Shown here: in pieces, positions 36,648 through 46,327 of the stretch
How the letters are laid out: each line of letters opens with the position of its first letter
Numbering within the stretch: position 1 is the stretch's first letter
Assembly: GCF_002563775.1 (NCBI RefSeq)
Contig: NZ_PDJO01000001.1
Span: 754,001 to 818,000 of the forward strand
DNA length: 64,000 nt
Source: Thioclava sp. ES.031
GTDB lineage: Bacteria > Pseudomonadota > Alphaproteobacteria > Rhodobacterales > Rhodobacteraceae
Direction of reading: 5' to 3'
Translations under genes and position numbers: made by a program
The notes under the pieces: generated by a model
The model's database searches: none
The model's input: only the letters and a program-made list of their open reading frames with translations
What the model was told of the DNA's origin: nothing

Positions 36648-37075
36648 GTGAACGGGGCTCCAAAGGACCACTGGGAACGGAAATAGGGCGGCAAGAGTGA
36701 AGACGAGCTCAGCTGGCGTCAGGACAGTCCGGAGATATCGCTCGAACTGGGCGAACTTGCCAGTTTTACGTCTCTCTGCCCGGTGATCGACGTTGGTGGA
36801 GGAACCTCAAGGGTTGTCGATGGCCTGTTCGCCCTTGATGTGCGCGACATTTCCCTGTTCGACCTGTCTGAGTTTGTGCTCGGCGCCCAGCGCGGCTTGG
36901 GCTGCGCTGCGCCGATGTGGCGTGTATCGTCGCGGATATAACCACTTGGTCACCTGAGTGGGACTATGGCCTGTGGCATGACCGGATGATCCGCGGCGTG
37001 CTGGATCTCTTGGTGAGGGCCGGCCAAGTCGCGGTTGGGATAACGGATCTGCGTCTTCGCATGCCGTCTTGCTAA
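36648..37075 (+). pseudogene. Class I SAM-dependent methyltransferase pseudogene
   Basis: A GTG at 36648 opens 'MNGAPKDHWERK', then an in-frame TAG (36684) replaces the expected aromatic residue. Reading on gives 'KSEDELSWRQDSPEISLEL', then the SAM-binding motif 'VIDVGGGTSRVVDGL' and 'ISLFDLSEFVLGAQRGLG'. Near 36910 a frame change is needed to continue 'ADVACIVADITTWSPEWDYGLWHDR', after which the family similarity ends. This is the 'HWERVY...ELSW' type of small methyltransferase. One stop, one frameshift and a decayed 3' end make it non-functional. Confidence 0.75.
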
Positions 37076-37186
37076 ACCGTGACAAGGCGAAGATTCCAAG
37101 GGGGCCTAATTGGTATTTCGCACTATCCACCGGAGATGAGGCAAGTCAGGCTGACGCAGCGCAATGCGTCACACGAAGGGGGCACA

Positions 37187-37603
37187 ATGCTGCTAACGAG
37201 GCTTCTCTACGCATCGAAACATGAGCCATTGGCCGCCGGAGAGCTGGATCGACTTCTCGATCGATCCCGCATCAACAACCTTCGCGACAAGATAACTGGC
37301 GCGCTGGTTGTCGACGATCACTGGTTCATGCAAGTGCTCGAGGGCGAGCGATCTGCGGTCGCCGGAACGTTCATGCGCATCATGCAGGACAATCGGCACA
37401 CAGAGGTCCAAGTGATATGCGCAGCAGATGCGAACATGCGCATGTTCGCTGACTGGAGCATGCACCATATCCAAGCGTCACGTATCAAGGCGGAGATAGT
37501 CGAGCGCCATACGGTCAATGGCGCTTTCGAGCCGTCCGCGCTGTCCGCTAGATCGTGCACGGAACTCTGTCGCGCGCTGGTAGATACTGACTGGGGGCCG
37601 TGA
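37187..37603 (+). CDS. Stand-alone BLUF-domain blue-light photoreceptor
   Basis: 138 residues from the ATG at 37187, with ribosome binding site GAAGGGGG. The BLUF fold is evident: 'TRLLYASK' with the photoactive Tyr8, 'SRINNLRDKITGALVV' with the flavin-binding Asn, and 'FMQVLEGE' with the essential Gln, followed by 'I..D.RH'. The C-terminal extension is about 40 residues and has no effector domain, so it should work through a protein partner, as short BLUF proteins do. Three of the key photocycle residues are present. No obvious partner lies next to it. Confidence 0.9.
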   Translation: MLLTRLLYASKHEPLAAGELDRLLDRSRINNLRDKITGALVVDDHWFMQVLEGERSAVAGTFMRIMQDNRHTEVQVICAADANMRMFADWSMHHIQASRIKAEIVERHTVNGAFEPSALSARSCTELCRALVDTDWGP

Positions 37604-37865
37604 TCGCCTAAGGGCGAGCGAGGCATTGCTTTGGCCGAGAGCGTTCGAAGATCTGGAATTCCCGGTCGTCGCCACGTTCGCGGAAGCGGCCTATCATCAG
37701 AGCGTTCGTGAGCCTCCTGGTGTCCGGACTTGTAGGGAAGTCGCGCCGCGTGAGTCTGTGTCGCCTCAGGATCCTAGCTAAAATTGCATCCCGATCAGAC
37801 GTAGGACCTTTGCACCTCGGGGCGCCAAGTTGGTCCCTGTTCTTGCTATCAATAGAGGCGAATTC
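37604..37865. other. Intergenic spacer before the IS1182-type element
   Basis: No supported gene or RNA is seen. Confidence 0.4.
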
Positions 37866-37885
37866 GGCCGAGGCTGTGTGGAAAC
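37866..37885. repeat. Left inverted repeat of the IS1182-type element
   Basis: Perfect 20-bp inverted match to 39507-39526. Confidence 0.85.
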
Positions 37886-38024
37886 CCGTCGACGAGGGCT
37901 TTCTGATGCAAGTTTTCCGCACGGCTCGTTTTTCGCGGCCTTCGACCATTCCTTCGCGCGCATCGCGGCCTGGTGAGCCCTTGCTGGGCAGAGCATGACG
38001 ACTGAGCCCGGGGCGGCTGCCCGA

Positions 38025-39464
38025 TCAGGCCGGAATGGCCTGCATCAGGCGCCGGAGGCCAATCAGCGCGATCACTCGCTTGATATTATAGGCCAAAACA
38101 TTGAGCGCCATTTCGGTGCTGACATTCTTCAGCCTCCGCGTCAGGAAATGGGTGTGCCCCATCCAAGCCTTGATCGTGCCGAACGGGTGTTCGACCGTGC
38201 AGCGGCGCAGGGTCATCGGGTCCGCGTCCCCGCTCAGCCTTTCGCGCATCGCATCGACCAGATGCTCATGCTCCCATCGCGTGATCCGGCGTTCCTTACC
38301 ACTGGTGCAGCGGTGCCGGACCGGACAATGCTGACAGGCATTGGTCCAGTAGCGACCGACCTGCAGCCCGTCTTCCTCGCGCGTGTAGCGGTAGGTCAAC
38401 TCTTCACCCGCGGGGCAGGTATAGACATCGCGTGCCGGGTCATAGGCAAAATCGGCCTTCACATACATACCTTTGGCCCGGTTGCCCGAGGTTTCCGGGC
38501 GCGACACGGTCGTGGTGATCCCCGCTTGATGGCAAGCCAGGATTTGAGCCCCACTGAAATATCCCTTGTCGGCGACGGCGTGCAGGTCGTCGCGCCGCAG
38601 GGCTTCCTTGGCGGCGGTCGCCATTGGGCTGAGCTGGTCTCGATCGAAACCTTGATTGGTAACGTCGTGCACCACGACCAGATGCGTCTCGGTATCGACC
38701 GCTGTCTGCACATTGTAGCCGACCATGCCGCTGTGCCGGGCGCTGGTCGACATGGCGCGGGCATCGGGATCGGTCAGCGATATCTGCCCGTCGGGCGCAT
38801 CGGCCAAAGCCTTCTCCATTGACTTCAGCCGCGCGATCTCCTGCCGGATGCGGCCATAGCGACGGGCGAGATGGGCAACCTTTTCGGCCCGGGCCTTACC
38901 CTCCTCCTGACGGTCTATGCGCACCATCTCATCGATGTAGCGCTCAACATCGCGCTCGAGATGTGCCAGACGGCTGGCGATCTTGTTCTTCGTGAAGTTG
39001 TGGTCGCGGTTATTCACTGCCTTGAACTTGCTGCCGTCGATGGCAACGCAATCCCCCTTCAGCACGCCAATCCGGCGGCATAGTTCCACAAACTGTGCGC
39101 AGGTCCTGCGGATGGCCGGGCCATTGTCCCGCCGGAAGTCGGAGATGGTCTTGTGGTCGGGCACCAGGCGACCGGTTAGCCACATCAGCTCGACATTGCG
39201 ACCGGCTTCGCGTTCCAGGCGGCGGCTGGACGGGATCCGGTTCAGGTAGCCATAGATGAAGAGCTTCAGGAGGACGGATGGATGGTAGCCCGGGCGACCG
39301 GTTCGAGCAGGCACACAGCGTCCGAACCCGAGCGCGAGAAGATCGAGCTCATCGACGAAGAGGTCGACGACACGGACCAGATGATCCTCCCCAATCCAAT
39401 CTTCGAGACGCTCGGGGAAAAGCGTGGCTTGCTCCCGGTCGATGCCATCAATGAAACCCGCCAT
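38025..39464 (-). CDS. IS1182-family transposase
   Basis: 479 residues. The N-terminal DUF772-type domain ('HLVRVVDLFVDELDL', 'GRPGYHPSVLLKLFIYGYLNRIPSSRRLE') is followed by a DDE domain with 'VAIDGSKFKAVNN', 'AVADKGYFSGAQI' and 'VEHPFGTIKAWMG'. A cysteine cluster 'CQHCPVRHRCTSG' is typical of the family. It is full length and probably functional. Confidence 0.92.
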   Translation of the reverse strand: MAGFIDGIDREQATLFPERLEDWIGEDHLVRVVDLFVDELDLLALGFGRCVPARTGRPGYHPSVLLKLFIYGYLNRIPSSRRLEREAGRNVELMWLTGRLVPDHKTISDFRRDNGPAIRRTCAQFVELCRRIGVLKGDCVAIDGSKFKAVNNRDHNFTKNKIASRLAHLERDVERYIDEMVRIDRQEEGKARAEKVAHLARRYGRIRQEIARLKSMEKALADAPDGQISLTDPDARAMSTSARHSGMVGYNVQTAVDTETHLVVVHDVTNQGFDRDQLSPMATAAKEALRRDDLHAVADKGYFSGAQILACHQAGITTTVSRPETSGNRAKGMYVKADFAYDPARDVYTCPAGEELTYRYTREEDGLQVGRYWTNACQHCPVRHRCTSGKERRITRWEHEHLVDAMRERLSGDADPMTLRRCTVEHPFGTIKAWMGHTHFLTRRLKNVSTEMALNVLAYNIKRVIALIGLRRLMQAIPA

Positions 39465-39506
39465 CCGTGCCTCCCGCTGCCTTGCGGAAATATACCATGG
39501 ACTTCA

Positions 39507-39526
39507 GTTTCCACACAGCCTCGGCC
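39507..39526. repeat. Right inverted repeat of the IS1182-type element
   Basis: GTTTCCACACAGCCTCGGCC, the exact complement of the left repeat. Confidence 0.85.
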
Positions 39527-39680
39527 CAGAGCCGACATTCGAGGCTGCTGCAGAGAATCTCCGCCATGTGGCCGAATGCTGGCTGTCGCGAAGGGCCGGG
39601 GCCCAGTTGTAACCATGCCATAAGACAGGCATACATGGGGACGGACGACGAGAGATTACCGAATGCACAGGAGACGTCTC

Positions 39681-41375
39681 ATGAAGCCAGCAGAAGGTCC
39701 TGCAGCTTCACTCCTCGGAGATGTGGGCGCCGTGTTCCGCGTTTCGATCGGTATTGTGGTGATCTTCGTCATTGCCGCCGCTATCGCCCCGGAGGCCATT
39801 CGCCGGGTCGCCCAAGCGATCCTACACGCTACAGCGACCAATATTGGCTGGATGTACCTTCTGGTGACGACCAGCTTTGTCGGTTTCATGCTGTTCTTGG
39901 CCGTCTCGCGCTTCGGAACGATCAAGCTTGGCGCTGCAGACGATCCGCCTGAGTTCCCTTTCGCGAGTTGGCTTGCGATGATTTTTTCCGGCGGCATGGG
40001 TGTCGGGCTTGTCTTCTGGGGTGTGGCCGAACCGATGATGCACTTCAACCAGCCACCGCTTGGGGCTGGCTTGCCGCGCACGGCCGATGCCGCCCAGAGC
40101 GGCATGCGCTTCGCTTTCTTCCATTGGGGACTGCATCAATGGGGAAACTTCGCCTTGGTGGGCCTCGCGATCGCATATGTCCGGTTCCGTCACGAAAGTC
40201 ACGGCCTCATCAGCGAGACGTTTCGATCCCTGCTCGGGGATCATGTGGACTCCGGATGGGGCAAGGCCATCGACGTGCTCACCGTGGTTTCGACGGTTTT
40301 TGGGGTGGCAACGACGCTTGGTCTCGGCGCGCTTCAGATCAACAGTGGAATAGCACGCCTGGCCGGGGTGCCATACGGGTTTTCGGCGCAGTTCGTGATT
40401 GTCGCCATTATCGGAGGGCTTTTCATGGTCTCGGCGATGACACCTCTCGACCGTGGCGTCCGACTTCTGAGCAACGCCAACATGCTTCTCGCCGCCGCGT
40501 TGCTCATACTGGTGCTGGCGTTCGGTCCCACGTCTTTCATTTTCGGGGTGTTGACCCAGACCGTGGGCGAGTACCTCGGAAACGTCCTGCAGATGAGCCT
40601 TGTCACCTCACCCTATTCCACCGGAGCGTGGGTCGAGCAATGGACGCTCTTCTACTGGGCCTGGGGGCTGAGCTGGGCACCGTTCGTCGGCAGTTTTATC
40701 GCGCGTATCTCGCGCGGGCGGACGATCCGAGAATTCGTCTTGGGTGTTATGATCGTGCCAGTGGCGCTCAGCATGCTGTGGTTCGCGACTTTCGGAGGCG
40801 CTGCCATTCATTTCGAGATCTACGAGCATGCCGGTATTGCCGATGCAGTGGCCAAGGAAGTGCCGGCTGGTCTCTATGTCCTGCTTGAGCAACTACCCGG
40901 CGGCACGATTCTAACGGTCGCGTCAATCGCGCTTGTGGGGATGTTTCTCGTGACATCGGCCGACTCTGCCACCTTCGTGTTGGGCATGTTCACGTCCAAG
41001 GGCGTGCTCAACCCCACACGGGCAGTGCGACTTCTCTGGGGCACATTGCAGCTTTTGATGGTGGTGGTTCTGCTGCTGACAGGTGGCCTTGAGAGCCTGC
41101 GGGCAGTGTCCATCATCGCGGCCTTTCCGTTCATGATCCTGATGATCTTAATAGCAATATCTCTCTATCGGGATCTTGCGAAGGAGATTGCGGCACAAGA
41201 TGCGAAAGCCAGGCTCCTCGAAGCGCGGATTGAACGCCTTCTAATGCGGGAATCCGAACGGGAAGCGGCCGAGAAGTCGGCGGCGGAAGTGCATCCCACG
41301 GTCCCCGAAGAAAGCAACATGCAGGAACAGGTCGACAGCGACAAGAAAGGCGAGGAGAAAGGAACTGGTAGTTAA
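39681..41375 (+). CDS. BCCT-family betaine/choline/carnitine transporter
   Basis: 564 residues from the ATG at 39681, which has a GGAG ribosome binding site; an ATG at 39663 is less likely. There are twelve membrane helices. The BCCT glycine-rich motif 'SGGMGVGLVFWGVAEP', the aromatic substrate region 'FHWGLHQWGNFA' and the signature 'FYWAWGLSWAPFVGSFIARISRGRTIREF' are all present. It imports quaternary-ammonium osmolytes using sodium or proton gradients. The C-terminal tail is long, charged and helical, as in osmosensing BCCT carriers. It stands alone beside the IS1182 element. Confidence 0.92.
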   Translation: MKPAEGPAASLLGDVGAVFRVSIGIVVIFVIAAAIAPEAIRRVAQAILHATATNIGWMYLLVTTSFVGFMLFLAVSRFGTIKLGAADDPPEFPFASWLAMIFSGGMGVGLVFWGVAEPMMHFNQPPLGAGLPRTADAAQSGMRFAFFHWGLHQWGNFALVGLAIAYVRFRHESHGLISETFRSLLGDHVDSGWGKAIDVLTVVSTVFGVATTLGLGALQINSGIARLAGVPYGFSAQFVIVAIIGGLFMVSAMTPLDRGVRLLSNANMLLAAALLILVLAFGPTSFIFGVLTQTVGEYLGNVLQMSLVTSPYSTGAWVEQWTLFYWAWGLSWAPFVGSFIARISRGRTIREFVLGVMIVPVALSMLWFATFGGAAIHFEIYEHAGIADAVAKEVPAGLYVLLEQLPGGTILTVASIALVGMFLVTSADSATFVLGMFTSKGVLNPTRAVRLLWGTLQLLMVVVLLLTGGLESLRAVSIIAAFPFMILMILIAISLYRDLAKEIAAQDAKARLLEARIERLLMRESEREAAEKSAAEVHPTVPEESNMQEQVDSDKKGEEKGTGS

Positions 41376-41720
41376 TCGCACTTTTGAAAAATCAAAGCGC
41401 TACAGCTCTCGCATCTTGACAGTGATAGCGATCGGAAGCGGCCCGAAGTGGACCATCAAACCATTCGCAGCGAATGACCGGAACGGGTTCAAAATGCGAT
41501 TCCGGGGGCCTTCTTGTCGACAGCCCTATATCGACGAATCGTTGCACGAGCAGAACGCGATCTGGACGAAGGTGCGATAAGGCGAGGGCATAAGAATCTT
41601 GGAGAGCCCGTCATCATCAGTAGCGACTGTTTTCCTATGGAGCCTCAAAAACATGCACCGCGGCGCTGAAAAGCGCCGCGGTGTCTTCGTTTAGGTCTGT
41701 GAGCGCTCAGAGCTTCGCGC
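41376..41720. other. Convergent intergenic region
   Basis: No gene is seen. It holds the strong hairpin terminator at 41656-41683 for the autotransporter gene. 41376-41650 shows nothing recognisable. Confidence 0.5.
41656..41683 (-). terminator. Rho-independent terminator of the autotransporter gene
   Basis: CACCGCGGCGCT-GAAA-AGCGCCGCGGTG is a perfect 12-bp stem with a tetraloop. On the minus strand it is followed by CATGTTTTT. It lies 38 bases after the stop codon. Confidence 0.85.
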
Positions 41721-43940
41721 TCAGAATTTCGCGTTGAAGGAAACCTGCAGCGCGTGGCTCTCATAGTCGCTCGAGAAGGTCCCCGAGATCCCGGCATGCA
41801 GGCTGGAGGAGAACGTCCCGGTCTGGCTGAGCGGCACGTCGATCCCGACATCCGCCGTCACCCAGTTCATGTCGAAGCCATCGACCGGGGTTGCGCTGGA
41901 GGGCAGCCCGACGAAAGCGGTCTGAACGAGCTGATCGTCGCCGCTGACCTTGTTGTACTTGATCGCACCGGACAGGGTCGGGGCCTGTGCGCTCGAAGAC
42001 AGCGCATATTGGCCACGCATCCCGGCGGAGGCGACGGTTACGGTCCCGGATTGATCCCCGACGGAGAGGTTCCACGCGCCCGCGCCGGTTTCGTCGAAGC
42101 CGTCCACCGAGAGGTGATACATTTCGAGCGAACCCGTCGGGCCGAAGCGAAGACGATCTTGGCCGAACATGTACTCGGCATCGATTGCGCCGAAGACCTG
42201 ATGGCCGTCCGTGCTCGCCCGTGCGGTCGACCCCATGACATTGCGGCTCATGTCGTAGGAAAGGTCCTGATAGCCGATCATGAACTGCGCCGCGCCGCCA
42301 TTGCCGAAGGCCGTCCGCACGAAGCCACCGACGAAGCCGCCGGAGCCATCGATGCTGCCGCGGCTCTGATCGGCATCGGAGGTGCCGTCCGAGTAGCCGC
42401 CGAAGAGGCCGACCGAGACTTGATTGTCGACGAATTTCTCGCCGCCGACCATCATGTAATGCGAGTTGACGTCATAGCCGATCGCATTGGTGGTGCGGTC
42501 GTAATTGGCCTTCTGCGCACCCGCCGAGACGAAGGCATAGGTGTCGTCCCCGATCTTCCACGAGGTCGGCCCGCCCATCGTCGAAAGCGTGACCGATCCG
42601 TTCTGCTTCTGCGCAACCGGACGACCGATCCCATTCGTGATGTTCTGACCGAACTCGAAGCCGACAGCGCTGAAGGCGGGCAGGAAGCTGTAGCCCGTCG
42701 TCTCGAGCATGTCGTTGCGCGCGACCGGATCCTCGATCGCCATGATGTCGCTGATCGCGGTCTGATAGGTCTCCGCATTCCCGATATCGAGATAGGGGAT
42801 GTTGGCGGCCGCATCGAGGCGCCCGGCGGTTGCGAACTGGTAGCGGGTCGCGGTCTGCTCGACGATCGGCGCGAAGATCGGCGCGATGCGCATCGTGACG
42901 TTGTTGCCCGCGACATCGCCGAGATCGATGATGTAGTTCAGGTTGAGGTTACGAAGATCCTCGACCACGTCCTGCGTGTAGAGGCCATTGGCCTGCATCG
43001 CCGCGACGATATCGGCAGGCACGGCGCCGCCGCCGGTATAGCCGAGATCCGCGACCGTCACGCCCAGCGAGTCGGCCATCGCCTGCAGCTTGTCATCCAG
43101 ATAGGTCGAGCTGTCGACGCCCAGATTGCCATACTGCCACTGGCCGGCGCTCAGGTTGTACCACGCGATGAGCTGGGCCTCGTCCGAGGCGACAGGCGTG
43201 CCGGTCGCGTCCCAGAAGAAGGCTTTCGGCAGCATGCTGTTGTCGATCAGCGAGTTGCCGAAATAGTTGGCCAGAACGCTGTTCGACAGGTCGGTCGCGT
43301 CGAGCGTGTTGTCGGTGTTCGCAATGGTCATCTCGGCGGAGGTGCTGTCGAAGAAGCCGATGCCTGCCTCTTCCTGACCGCCATCCCCGAAGAGCCCGTC
43401 GGGCAGGTTGAATTTCGAGTTGTAATCCTGATCGAACAGCGCTGCGGTCGCGGGATCGGCCGTATCGAAGGGGGTGAAGCTGTCACCCGAGCCGGTGCCG
43501 AGCTGCACCTTGAAGGCCAGAATACGGGCGCCGGTGAGGTTCGAGGTCTTGCCGTAGGTGTAGTATTCCGTGACGCCGCTGCTCGATTGCGTCGAGAGCA
43601 TGATATCCATCGGCGTCGGGCCGGTCAGCTGCGTCTTCACCCGTTTGCCCGAGCCGGGAGGGGCCGTGCAGGTGAAGTCCGGCGTGTTCGACATCAGGCA
43701 GTTGGTGATGTCCTTCGGATTGTCCGTGTTGGGAAAGTCGGCGTTGACCTCGCCCGTGACGGCTTTGAGCCCGGGAGGCAGGACGCCTTCCGTCGGATCG
43801 GAGAAGATGAGCCCGTCACCGGTCACGCTGATGACGGGCGCGTCATCAAATGTGCCCGACCAGGCCGGATTCCCGAGGCACAGCAGCAAAGCCGCCGGCG
43901 CTACGGTTCTTTTCAAATTGGTGAGCAGAGTATTTGTCAT
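41721..43940 (-). CDS. Autotransporter-like outer-membrane protein with C-terminal beta-barrel
   Basis: 739 residues from the ATG at 43940 (GGGA upstream; ATGs at 43952 and 43970 are possible). The signal peptide 'MTNTLLTNLKRTVAPAALLLCLGNPAWSG' is followed by a secreted passenger of about 430 residues beginning 'TFDDAPVISVTGDGLIF'. This passenger resembles proteins annotated as choice-of-anchor F; that name is tentative. The last 280 residues are amphipathic beta-strands of an autotransporter barrel ending in the outer-membrane signature Phe. Two cysteines flank 'LMSNTPDFT' and may form a disulphide. It is monocistronic, with its own terminator. The ligand or role is unknown. Confidence 0.75.
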   Translation of the reverse strand: MTNTLLTNLKRTVAPAALLLCLGNPAWSGTFDDAPVISVTGDGLIFSDPTEGVLPPGLKAVTGEVNADFPNTDNPKDITNCLMSNTPDFTCTAPPGSGKRVKTQLTGPTPMDIMLSTQSSSGVTEYYTYGKTSNLTGARILAFKVQLGTGSGDSFTPFDTADPATAALFDQDYNSKFNLPDGLFGDGGQEEAGIGFFDSTSAEMTIANTDNTLDATDLSNSVLANYFGNSLIDNSMLPKAFFWDATGTPVASDEAQLIAWYNLSAGQWQYGNLGVDSSTYLDDKLQAMADSLGVTVADLGYTGGGAVPADIVAAMQANGLYTQDVVEDLRNLNLNYIIDLGDVAGNNVTMRIAPIFAPIVEQTATRYQFATAGRLDAAANIPYLDIGNAETYQTAISDIMAIEDPVARNDMLETTGYSFLPAFSAVGFEFGQNITNGIGRPVAQKQNGSVTLSTMGGPTSWKIGDDTYAFVSAGAQKANYDRTTNAIGYDVNSHYMMVGGEKFVDNQVSVGLFGGYSDGTSDADQSRGSIDGSGGFVGGFVRTAFGNGGAAQFMIGYQDLSYDMSRNVMGSTARASTDGHQVFGAIDAEYMFGQDRLRFGPTGSLEMYHLSVDGFDETGAGAWNLSVGDQSGTVTVASAGMRGQYALSSSAQAPTLSGAIKYNKVSGDDQLVQTAFVGLPSSATPVDGFDMNWVTADVGIDVPLSQTGTFSSSLHAGISGTFSSDYESHALQVSFNAKF

Positions 43941-44803
43941 TTTTTGTCCCATTCCCAAGGCGATCGCCACGATAAATTTCGCACGCGAAACAAGCGACTC
44001 TTCACTCGATCGTACTGACGATATGTCCGTGCGTTTGCCTCGGCGCGTTTCTGAAGTTCCCTCGCACGGACTTCAGCCTCGGGGTAACACATCCCCCAGC
44101 CGCTTGAGTTGATTTGCATCAACGAGTTCGTGATCCGGTGTGAGTGTTGCGGAATAGAGACGGGAAGGCGGGGCTGAGCCTTTGCCAATACAAATCGTCA
44201 CTTTCGTGTCGCCGCCGCCCGACGGCCATATCGGAAGGCAAGCGGACAGATCGCGTTGAAAGTGGACCGTCGGGCCGTCTTGACCAAGGGTGCCAGAGAT
44301 CTGGATTCAAAATGTTGGAGAGCGAGGTTTGATAGGCAGTTTCCGCTTAGGGAAAAGCATATCGAGCGCAGAGATAATCTGGTTTCGGGCGCGATAACCT
44401 TCGCTGTTGAGCGGAACCAGACATTCGCAATGAGCGCAGCGAAGGAACGAATTCCGCCCGTCACGGGGGATGCCGTGAACGACCGATGGCGGTTGTCCTC
44501 CTGCCTCATTAAGTGCTGCGGAGCAGCAGGGCTTTGCAGGTTTTATCCGGCGCAACATTGAGAGGGCAGGCGTGTCTGCTCGAGTTCGCGGTGTTTCGTC
44601 AACGCACTTGAGCATTGTTGGATTTCCTTCACCTCAATGGGTTGAGAAACAAAGCTATGCGGGAGATACTCCTTTTCGGAAATGTGCGGTCTCGCGCTGC
44701 CGCGGCCTGCGAGTGACATGGTTCATAGGGCGTAATCACCTGTTTGACGGCGATGATAATGACGTCGCCGACGAGCTGGGTTTAAGCCAGGAGGCTGGGA
44801 GCC
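43941..44803. other. Long intergenic region upstream of fixL
   Basis: No intact gene. A minus-strand frame at 43955-44188 is described separately. 44200-44700 has only short frames. I found no FNR-type box here and no tRNA. Confidence 0.45.
43955..44188 (-). pseudogene. Possible remnant of a DUF1127-like small gene
   Basis: The minus strand reads '...EVRARELQKRAEANARTYRQYDRVKSRLFR...', which resembles the N-terminal half of DUF1127-containing proteins of Rhodobacterales ('AREIQARAEANARTYRTYR'). The DUF1127 C-terminal 'LSDRELADIG' part is missing. Similarity is judged from memory only. Confidence 0.25.
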
Positions 44804-46327
44804 GTGACGGCGGAGCGGGCAAAAGAAAGTAGGAAGGAGCATCAGCGCGCCGCCGCTGGTGCGCTGTTTCGGCGAAACCTCTATCGATATGCGATCGCAG
44901 CAGTCGCGGTGGCCACCGTTGCATTGATGGGGCTCGCTCTTCGGGGCGTGCTCAACGACGGCTCGCTCCTTATCATATTCCTTCCAGCAATCCTGACCGC
45001 CTCGGTGATCGGGGGAATAGGTCCGGCTCTACTCGCGATCGGACTGTCGGTCATCGGAAGTGCGGCGTTGTTCAGCCTACATAGTCTCGAGGCGATGCCT
45101 CTATTGCCTTATGCGGTGTTCGTAGTTGTCGCTTTCGTCATCGCCTGGATGGGCGAGATGCTCCATCGCACGCGTCGGCAGATGGATGATACGGAGAAGG
45201 AGCTTCGGGAACGCGAGGCACATCTGCGTACCCTGTTCAACTCGTCGCCGGATGCAACGATCGTCATCGATGCCAATGGAATCATGACATCCTTCAACGC
45301 GGCAGCCGAAAGACAGTTTGGCCACGCCGAAGTCGACGTCGTCGGGCAGAACGTCAAAATGCTGATGCCGGAGCCCTATCATGGCGAGCATGACGGTTAC
45401 ATCCAGCGCTACCTCACTACGGGTCAGAAGCGCATTATCGGCATCGACCGGATCGTTGTCGGGCGGCGCAAGGACGGTTCAACCTTTCCCATGAAGCTGA
45501 CGGTCGGAGAGATCCGCCACGGTGAGGAGACTTTCTTCGCCGGCTTCGTAGAAGACCTGACCGAACGCACCAACTCGCGCGCACAGCTGCAAGAGGTCGA
45601 GGCGGAGTTGGCGCGCCTCGCACGATTGAACGAACTGGGCGAGATGGCTTCCACTCTGGCCCACGAATTGAACCAGCCGTTGTCAGCCATTGCCAACTAT
45701 GCGCAGGGGTGTACTCGCCTGCTGCAACAGGTCCCCGACTCAACTGCCGCGAGAATGCGGGAAGCGGTCGAGGAAATGGCTCGACAGTCGCTTCGGGCGG
45801 GCCAGATCATCCGCCACCTGAGGGAACTCGTTGTCCGAGGTGACAGCCAGAATTCTGTCGAGAATCTCCGCAGACTTGTCGAGGAAGCGAGCGCTCTCGC
45901 GCTGATGGGTACGAACGACGCGGGCGTTCAGTCAGACTTCGAATTCGATCCCACAGTGGGCCCGCTGTTGGTCGATCGCGTTCAGATACAGCAGGTGCTA
46001 ACCAACCTGATGCGCAATGCGATCGAAGCTATGCGCAACAGTGATGCAAGAAGGTTGAGCGTACGGACTTTCGCAGATGGCCCTGAGCAAGTGGTCGTGG
46101 AAGTCTCCGATACCGGGCCAGGGATATCTGAGGAAATCGCGTCGCAACTCTTCAAACCGTTCGTGACAACGAAGTCCGGAGGTATGGGGATCGGGCTTTC
46201 GATCTCCAAGCGCATCATCGAGTCCCATGGAGGCACCATCGAAGTGTCGAAGAATGCCGACGGTGGTGCGACCTTCCGTTTCACCTTGCCAATCTACGAA
46301 GATGAGAGAGCACATGCTGCCGGATAA
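44804..46327 (+). CDS. fixL: Oxygen-sensing histidine kinase FixL
   Basis: 507 residues from a GTG start with an upstream GGAGG. Four N-terminal membrane helices (about 25-120) lead to a PAS domain (about 135-250) that matches the haem PAS of FixL: '[17 protein letters not shown]' holds the proximal haem ligand region, with His196 in the position of Bradyrhizobium His200, then '[24 protein letters not shown]'. The HisKA/HATPase core has '[12 protein letters not shown]' with His287, 'LMRNAIEAM' (N box), 'VSDTGPGI' and 'GMGIGLSI'. Autophosphorylation should rise when oxygen falls. It overlaps fixJ by 14 bases. Confidence 0.92.
   Translation: MTAERAKESRKEHQRAAAGALFRRNLYRYAIAAVAVATVALMGLALRGVLNDGSLLIIFLPAILTASVIGGIGPALLAIGLSVIGSAALFSLHSLEAMPLLPYAVFVVVAFVIAWMGEMLHRTRRQMDDTEKELREREAHLRTLFNSSPDATIVIDANGIMTSFNAAAERQFGHAEVDVVGQNVKMLMPEPYHGEHDGYIQRYLTTGQKRIIGIDRIVVGRRKDGSTFPMKLTVGEIRHGEETFFAGFVEDLTERTNSRAQLQEVEAELARLARLNELGEMASTLAHELNQPLSAIANYAQGCTRLLQQVPDSTAARMREAVEEMARQSLRAGQIIRHLRELVVRGDSQNSVENLRRLVEEASALALMGTNDAGVQSDFEFDPTVGPLLVDRVQIQQVLTNLMRNAIEAMRNSDARRLSVRTFADGPEQVVVEVSDTGPGISEEIASQLFKPFVTTKSGGMGIGLSISKRIIESHGGTIEVSKNADGGATFRFTLPIYEDERAHAAG

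Larger units (their letters stand above)
37866..39526 (-). mobile_element. IS1182-type insertion sequence, complete
   Basis: About 1.66 kb. Perfect 20-bp terminal inverted repeats: GGCCGAGGCTGTGTGGAAAC at 37866-37885 and its complement at 39507-39526. One intact transposase gene on the minus strand fills most of it. The flanking bases (GAATTC left, CAGAGC right) show no direct duplication. Confidence 0.85.

Noticed and set aside
36421..36651. Possible 76-codon gene
   Set aside because: No ribosome binding site, no recognisable motif, and it runs into the start of the methyltransferase pseudogene.
41754..44018. 754-codon open frame antisense to the autotransporter gene
   Set aside because: Arg/Gly/Val-rich shadow product. 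The sense gene has a signal peptide, barrel strands, terminal Phe and a terminator.
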